A DNA stretch of 56,056 nt. Origin: Candidatus Nitrosopumilus sp. (GTDB lineage Archaea > Thermoproteota > Nitrososphaeria > Nitrososphaerales > Nitrosopumilaceae). The notes under the pieces were generated by a model, which did no database searches, had not been told where the DNA came from, and worked only from the letters and a program-made list of their open reading frames with translations. This document shows positions 52,317 through 56,056 of this stretch, piece by piece (positions within the stretch are counted from its first letter, which is position 1; each line of letters opens with the position of its first letter). The position numbers and the translations under genes were made by a program. Location: contig JAONQT010000003.1 of the NCBI GenBank assembly GCA_028448965.1, positions 1-56,056 of the forward strand. Reading direction: 5' to 3'.

Positions 52317-52852
52317 TATACAAACTTCCTAGCCTTCATTCTCTTAATTTTTTCTTGCAACAAAATACATCCTTGTATGAGAGTTTCAGGTCTAGGTGGG
52401 CAACCCGGAACATACACGTCAACTGGAAGAACTCCATCAATTCCTGGAAGTACATTGTATGAATCAAAATACAATCCTCCAGTAATTGCACAAGCTCCCA
52501 TTGCAATCACATATTTTGGTTCTGGCATTTGATCATAAACTAATCTAAGACGTGGAGCCATTTTTCGTGTGATAGTTCCTTGAACAACAATTAGATCACA
52601 TTGTCTAAGTGAACCAAATGCTTCAATGATACCAAATCTTTCAACATCGTATCTAGGACTCGATGCTGCACCAAACTCAACACTACAACAGGCTGTTTCA
52701 ATATGCACAGGCCAAAGTGACCAAATTCTACCCCAATTGATAGCATAGCCCAATGGTTTGTCAATTGCTTTTTCTAAAATATCTCCTAATTTTCCTATGA
52801 AGACATTTGCATTTTCTGGTGTTACTAAATCTTTAAGCAATTTTATTCCCAA
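52316..52852 (-). CDS. nuoB: Complex I subunit B (N2 cluster)
   Basis: 178 residues. N2 ligands C55, C56 (ACCSVEFGAA), C121 (GACAITGG) and C151 (VPGCPPRPE) are all present. It passes electrons to quinone. The gap to nuoA is 28 nt. Confidence 0.96.
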   Translation of the reverse strand: MGIKLLKDLVTPENANVFIGKLGDILEKAIDKPLGYAINWGRIWSLWPVHIETACCSVEFGAASSPRYDVERFGIIEAFGSLRQCDLIVVQGTITRKMAPRLRLVYDQMPEPKYVIAMGACAITGGLYFDSYNVLPGIDGVLPVDVYVPGCPPRPETLIQGCILLQEKIKRMKARKFV

Positions 52853-52880
52853 CCCCCATTAACATTATTTCTATAAATAA

Positions 52881-53267
52881 CTACCATATTCTTCGTCTCC
52901 CTGATTGATAAAGTGCAAATGACATTGCACCAAACATGATTGCCAAGAATCCCATCATAGGTAATGTTGCACTTTTTGGAAGTTCCAAAAGTGCACTGCC
53001 CCAAGCATACAAGAAAATTGCAACAACATCAAAAATAACAAACATCAGAATATACGGGTAATACTGCATCATAAAATGAGTTCTTCCTTCACCACTTGGA
53101 ACTTGTCCACATTCCATTGGCAAAAACTTTACAGGATTACTTTTTTTACGAGGTGATATCATACGTGAAATTAATAGTGCAGGTGCCATTGCTACTACGG
53201 CAAATCCAAACATCAATACTACGGTGCTGTAATTGCCCGCTATTTCTCCGACCAATTTAGTTTGCAT
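52881..53267 (-). CDS. nuoA: Complex I subunit A
   Basis: 128 residues with three membrane helices. KFLPMECGQVPSGEGRTHFMMQYY matches the conserved loop with its Glu-Cys-Gly. First gene of the 11-gene operon. A TATA-like CTTATTATA on the minus strand (about 53281-53289) lies about 18 nt before the ATG. Confidence 0.95.
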   Translation of the reverse strand: MQTKLVGEIAGNYSTVVLMFGFAVVAMAPALLISRMISPRKKSNPVKFLPMECGQVPSGEGRTHFMMQYYPYILMFVIFDVVAIFLYAWGSALLELPKSATLPMMGFLAIMFGAMSFALYQSGRRRIW

Positions 53268-53315
53268 TTCTAACTTTTGTATAATAAGGTATGCTTCGTT
53301 TTTTCGATCAAGTTT

Positions 53316-53336
53316 TTACAAAAATTCTTTTTGTAA
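53316..53336. promoter_or_regulatory. Perfect 9-bp inverted repeat between nuoA and peroxiredoxin
   Basis: TTACAAAAA-TTC-TTTTTGTAA has perfect arms. It sits in the divergent promoter region, 34 nt before the peroxiredoxin ATG and 49 nt before the nuoA ATG. It may be an operator shared by the two units. Because the arms are A/T-rich, chance cannot be excluded. Confidence 0.4.
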
Positions 53337-53369
53337 AGTAATTAATAGGATAATTGTGAAACACCGATC

Positions 53370-53834
53370 ATGGCAATAAATGTAGGCGATCTTGCTCCAA
53401 ATTTTGAACTCGTTGATACAGAGTTAAAAATGAGGACTTTGGATGAATTTAAAGACAAAAAAATTGTATTATCATTCATCGTAGCAGCTAGTTCACCAGT
53501 ATGTGAAGTTGAATTATGCACTTTTAGAGATTCATGGCAAGAAATTTCAGATATGGGTGCACAAATAATTTCAATTAGTAATGATGGACCTTTTGCAAAC
53601 AAAGCATTTGCAGAAAAACATAACTTCAATTTTCCATTACTAGGTGATTATACCAGTAAAACAATCAAAGATTATGATGTTTTGCTAAAAGATCTATTAC
53701 ACATTAAAGATTACAATGCAGCAAAACGTTCAGTATTCATAATTATGGAAGATGGTAAAATTGGTTACAAATGGGTATCAGAAGATCCATTGAAAGAACC
53801 AAATTATGAAGAAATTAAAAACTTTTTAAAATAA
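53370..53834 (+). CDS. Peroxiredoxin (AhpC/TSA family), atypical active site
   Basis: 154 residues. The fold is clear (LAPNFELVDTE, SPVCEVELCTFRDSW, NFPLLGDY, KRSVFIIMEDG). The peroxidatic Cys is in SPVCE. The family motif P-x-x-x-T-x-x-C reads V-x-x-x-S-x-x-C here: Pro is Val and Thr is Ser. A second Cys five residues on (ELCTF) could resolve. It reduces peroxides in the cytoplasm with an unknown thiol donor. Divergent from the nuo operon. Confidence 0.88.
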   Translation: MAINVGDLAPNFELVDTELKMRTLDEFKDKKIVLSFIVAASSPVCEVELCTFRDSWQEISDMGAQIISISNDGPFANKAFAEKHNFNFPLLGDYTSKTIKDYDVLLKDLLHIKDYNAAKRSVFIIMEDGKIGYKWVSEDPLKEPNYEEIKNFLK

Positions 53835-53847
53835 TTAATTAATTTTT

Positions 53848-54042
53848 TTATTCTATATCAGCAATTATATCGCCTTTAGCAACAGTTCCAGTCTCTTTAG
53901 CTTTGATATTTCGTATAACTCCATCTTTGTGTGCTTTAACTGCAACTTGCATTTTCATAGATTCCAAAGTACAAACAACATCACCTTTCTTAACAGAATC
54001 TCCATGTTCAACTGAAATTGAAACTACTTTTCCAGGAATTGA
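53848..54042 (-). pseudogene. Biotin carboxyl carrier protein, 3' part only
   Basis: 64 codons on the minus strand match a biotinyl domain: IPGKVVSISVEHGDSVKKGD, the biotin site LESMKMQ with its Lys, KDGVIRNI and a final GDIIADIE before TAA. Upstream the frame runs into non-homologous codons and a stop at 54109-54111, and no ATG, GTG or TTG precedes the domain. The N-terminal half of the BCCP is therefore missing. In this lineage BCCP belongs to the acetyl/propionyl-CoA carboxylase of carbon fixation. It adjoins the thermosome fragment head-to-head. Confidence 0.85.
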
Positions 54043-54304
54043 TGTTATGAAAGGAAAAATTGGAAATATGAAATCAAGTGATATTATTGAACCATTAGCC
54101 GTTAAACTTCAAATCATTTCAGCAGCATCTGAAGCAGCATGTATGTTACTTCGAATTGATGATGTAATCGCTACCCAAAGTTCTGGTGGTGGCGGTGGAG
54201 GTGAAGGAGGAATGCCACCTGGAATGCCACCTGGAATGGGTGGAGGAATGCCACCTGGAATGGGTGGAATGGGTGGAATGCCTGACATGGGCGGAATGAT
54301 GTAA
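54035..54304 (+). pseudogene. Thermosome (group II chaperonin) subunit, 3' part only
   Basis: 89 codons on the plus strand match the C-terminus of an archaeal thermosome: GIDVMKGKIGNMKSSDIIEPLAVK, SAASEAACMLLRIDDVI, then the Gly/Met-rich tail GGMPPGMGG...MGGMM. The open frame extends left to 53903 only by reading the BCCP antisense. The remaining 450 or so residues, including the ATPase domain, are missing. Nothing in the window resembles the 5' part. Broken by inversion or by misassembly. Confidence 0.88.
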
Positions 54305-54366
54305 GATTATTTGTAAAATTTTCCTTTCTTCAAAAGTTTATTTGATTACTAAATTTACGAATAATA

Positions 54367-54645
54367 TTGAGTAATATTTCATCAAAAGCATTTTCAAGCT
54401 TCAAATATGTTTATTTGATTGCATTTTTTGCTTTACTTTCTGGATTTTTTTATCCATTAATTAATAATCTAAGTTTTCATATACTAATTACTGGAATTTT
54501 TGTTTTATTTTTAGGGCTTGCAGGTGGTGTTTTATTATACAAAACTACTACATCTGAAACAAAAAGAGAAATATTTTTTGTATCTGGATTTATGTTAATT
54601 GGAATTTCATTATATTTTATTATTGAATTAACAGGAAGAACCTAA
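54367..54645 (+). CDS. Small membrane protein with three helices
   Basis: 92 residues from TTG 54367. Hydrophobic segments at about 15-32, 36-58 and 68-88. A short basic loop (TSETKRE) lies between helices two and three. No motif recognised. Overlaps the glnA 3' end by 4 nt on the opposite strand. Confidence 0.6.
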   Translation: MSNISSKAFSSFKYVYLIAFFALLSGFFYPLINNLSFHILITGIFVLFLGLAGGVLLYKTTTSETKREIFFVSGFMLIGISLYFIIELTGRT

Positions 54646-56056
54646 ACATCAAAGTATAGATAAAATTCATGCGGATGTGGTCTAATTGCAATTTCTCTTT
54701 GATCTCTTCTTTCTAATTCAATAATTTTATCAATTACATCATTAGTGTAAATTGGATTTAAGAATTTTCTATCACTTTCTAATTCATCCAATGCCTCTCC
54801 AAGACTTTTTGGAAGAACTCCAATTCCTCGTTTAGCTCTATCAGATTTTGTCATTTTGAATATATCATCACGTACTTGATCACCTGGATCCATTTTCTTT
54901 TTGATTCCATCCATTCCTGCTGCCGTAACTGCTGCAAATACAAGATATGGATTTGACGAAGGATCAGGTGCTCTAAATTCTAATCTTTTTAATTTAGAAT
55001 GTCGTTTTCCTTTCAAATGTTTTGGAACTCTTACAATTGCAGAACGATTTCCTGCACTCCATGCAATGTATGCTGGAGCTTCATACCCTGGAACTAATCT
55101 ATGATATGAATTAGTAGTAGGATTACAAATTGCTGATAATGCTTTTGCGTGATTAATAATTCCACCACAGAAATATCTACCAACTTGACTTAATTCAATT
55201 TCATCATCAGGATCATAAAATGCATTTTCCTTTCCTTTCCATAAACTAACATTAACATGCATTCCAGAACCTGCATCCATTGCAATTGGTTTAGGCATAC
55301 ATGTTGCAACTTTACCATATTTTTGTGCAACATTTTTGATTACGTATTTGTAAGATTGTGCTGCATCTGCAGCATTTGTCATATGATCATACATGATATC
55401 AATTTCACACTGTCCTGCAGTTGCAACTTCGTGATGGTGATTATCGCATAAAATTCCAAAATTATTACTAAGAATATTCACACACTCATTTCTGTAAGGT
55501 GTGAGTGTATCTGAAGGTGTTGTAGGATAATATCCTTCTTGTAATCCCATTGGATATCCATCTCCATCATTACTCCATGGAGCTTCTTTCGATTCAATTG
55601 AATATGATTGTCCTTTGTATGGTGTTAATACATCCCAGTGAACTTTGTCAAAAACAAAAAATTCTACTTCAGGACCCCATGTACTAAAATCAAATCCTTG
55701 AGTTTTGATATATTTCTCAGCATTTTGAGCAATTCCTCTAGGATCTCTAGATAATCTACCTCTATCTTCACCCCAATAAACATCACAAAGAAGTCTTGCT
55801 GTTTTATTTTCAGTCATCCAAGGAATAATTGCAAATGTATTTGGATCTGGTTTTAATAATAAATCTGAATCATCAATGGTTGTAAAACCTACAATAGATG
55901 AACCATCTAATTTTGGTAAACCATCTTTCATTTGTTCTGGTGTGAAAGTATTTGCTGAAATTGTAGTATGATGAAAATGACCAGTTAACCCTGTAAATTG
56001 TAAATCAATAAACTGAATTCCTTCATGTTGAATTCTTGAAAATACTTCATCAGGTG
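54642..56056 (-). CDS. glnA: Glutamine synthetase (5' end beyond window)
   Basis: 471 codons visible; the frame stays open to the window edge, so the ATG at 55931 is internal. The upstream part reads FIDLQFTGLTGHFHHTTI, the start of the beta-grasp domain. Metal and substrate residues appear in WGPEVEFFVFD, NHHEVATAGQCEID, SGMHVNVSLW, GNRSAIVRVP and LEFRAPDPSSNPYLVFAA. It makes glutamine from glutamate and ammonia; in an ammonia oxidiser this is the main assimilation step. Confidence 0.96.
   Translation of the reverse strand, partial: PDEVFSRIQHEGIQFIDLQFTGLTGHFHHTTISANTFTPEQMKDGLPKLDGSSIVGFTTIDDSDLLLKPDPNTFAIIPWMTENKTARLLCDVYWGEDRGRLSRDPRGIAQNAEKYIKTQGFDFSTWGPEVEFFVFDKVHWDVLTPYKGQSYSIESKEAPWSNDGDGYPMGLQEGYYPTTPSDTLTPYRNECVNILSNNFGILCDNHHHEVATAGQCEIDIMYDHMTNAADAAQSYKYVIKNVAQKYGKVATCMPKPIAMDAGSGMHVNVSLWKGKENAFYDPDDEIELSQVGRYFCGGIINHAKALSAICNPTTNSYHRLVPGYEAPAYIAWSAGNRSAIVRVPKHLKGKRHSKLKRLEFRAPDPSSNPYLVFAAVTAAGMDGIKKKMDPGDQVRDDIFKMTKSDRAKRGIGVLPKSLGEALDELESDRKFLNPIYTNDVIDKIIELERRDQREIAIRPHPHEFYLYFDV

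Noticed and set aside
53903-54304. Single 133-codon gene on the plus strand
   Set aside because: Its first third is the antisense of a biotinyl domain and only the last 89 codons match thermosome; it is a composite, not one gene.

Overview
The window reads as about 56 kb of chromosome from an AT-rich ammonia-oxidising archaeon of the Nitrososphaerota (Thaumarchaeota), most like Nitrosopumilus and its relatives. Support is internal: archaeal ribosomal and RNA polymerase genes, an archaeal mevalonate-type isoprenoid cluster, ABCE1, translin, a complex I without NuoEFG, plastocyanin-like and CLIATA(A/T)YG-domain surface proteins, a lone 5S rRNA gene, and dense gene packing. TATA-like boxes often lie about 24-29 nt before the start codon, as expected for leaderless mRNAs. 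Genus-level placement is inference. No stretch longer than 300 bases lacks a gene.

Layout. 1-1608: two secreted proteins with repetitive Pro/Glu linkers and a shared C-terminal domain; the first is cut by the window edge. 1789-6954: metal homeostasis, with a CDF exporter carrying three C-terminal domains and, on the other strand, a complete four-gene Zn/Mn ABC importer whose last permease carries a winged helix. 7078-8126: small membrane, regulator-like and Cys-rich proteins. 8255-11312: rps13, rps4, glmS. 11329-14177 (minus): NAD(P)HX epimerase, an MBL hydrolase, a CobT-like protein and a small unknown. 14250-22196: translin, tRNA-Leu, then rpoN-eno-rps2-mvk-ipk-idi-GGPPS-gltX, an archaeal core block that makes C5 units and polyprenyl chains for ether lipids. 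22203-27752: assorted enzymes, a Rieske protein, tRNA-His, CorA and a secreted unknown. 27919-31524: a basic TGRGTG-repeat protein and a pentose-phosphate operon with a transketolase-N/ribulose-phosphate-epimerase fusion. 31600-40916: DCC protein, leucyl aminopeptidase, a C2H2 microprotein, 5S rRNA, ABCE1-Trm5, a third CLIATA(A/T)YG protein, RimI-like GNAT, M50 protease, LarA-like protein and pyrE. 40922-42889: a C/D-box guide RNA candidate, tRNA-Met, a CADD-like diiron protein, tRNA-Glu and a second prenyl synthase. 42879-53267 (minus): the 11-gene nuoA-B-C-D-H-I-J-K-M-L-N operon. 53370-56056: peroxiredoxin, a broken BCCP/thermosome junction, a small membrane protein and 5'-truncated glutamine synthetase.

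Most notable: (i) the 3' parts of a biotin carrier gene and a thermosome gene meet head-to-head near 54035 with neither 5' part present, which means an inversion breakpoint or an assembly chimera; (ii) a C/D-box sRNA with its own TATA box at 40922-40986; (iii) the transketolase-RPE fusion; (iv) type I IPP isomerase and plastocyanin-like proteins that each lack the defining cysteine; (v) short genes of 42 and 50 codons for zinc-binding-type proteins. All function calls come from reading motifs by eye; no database search was run.
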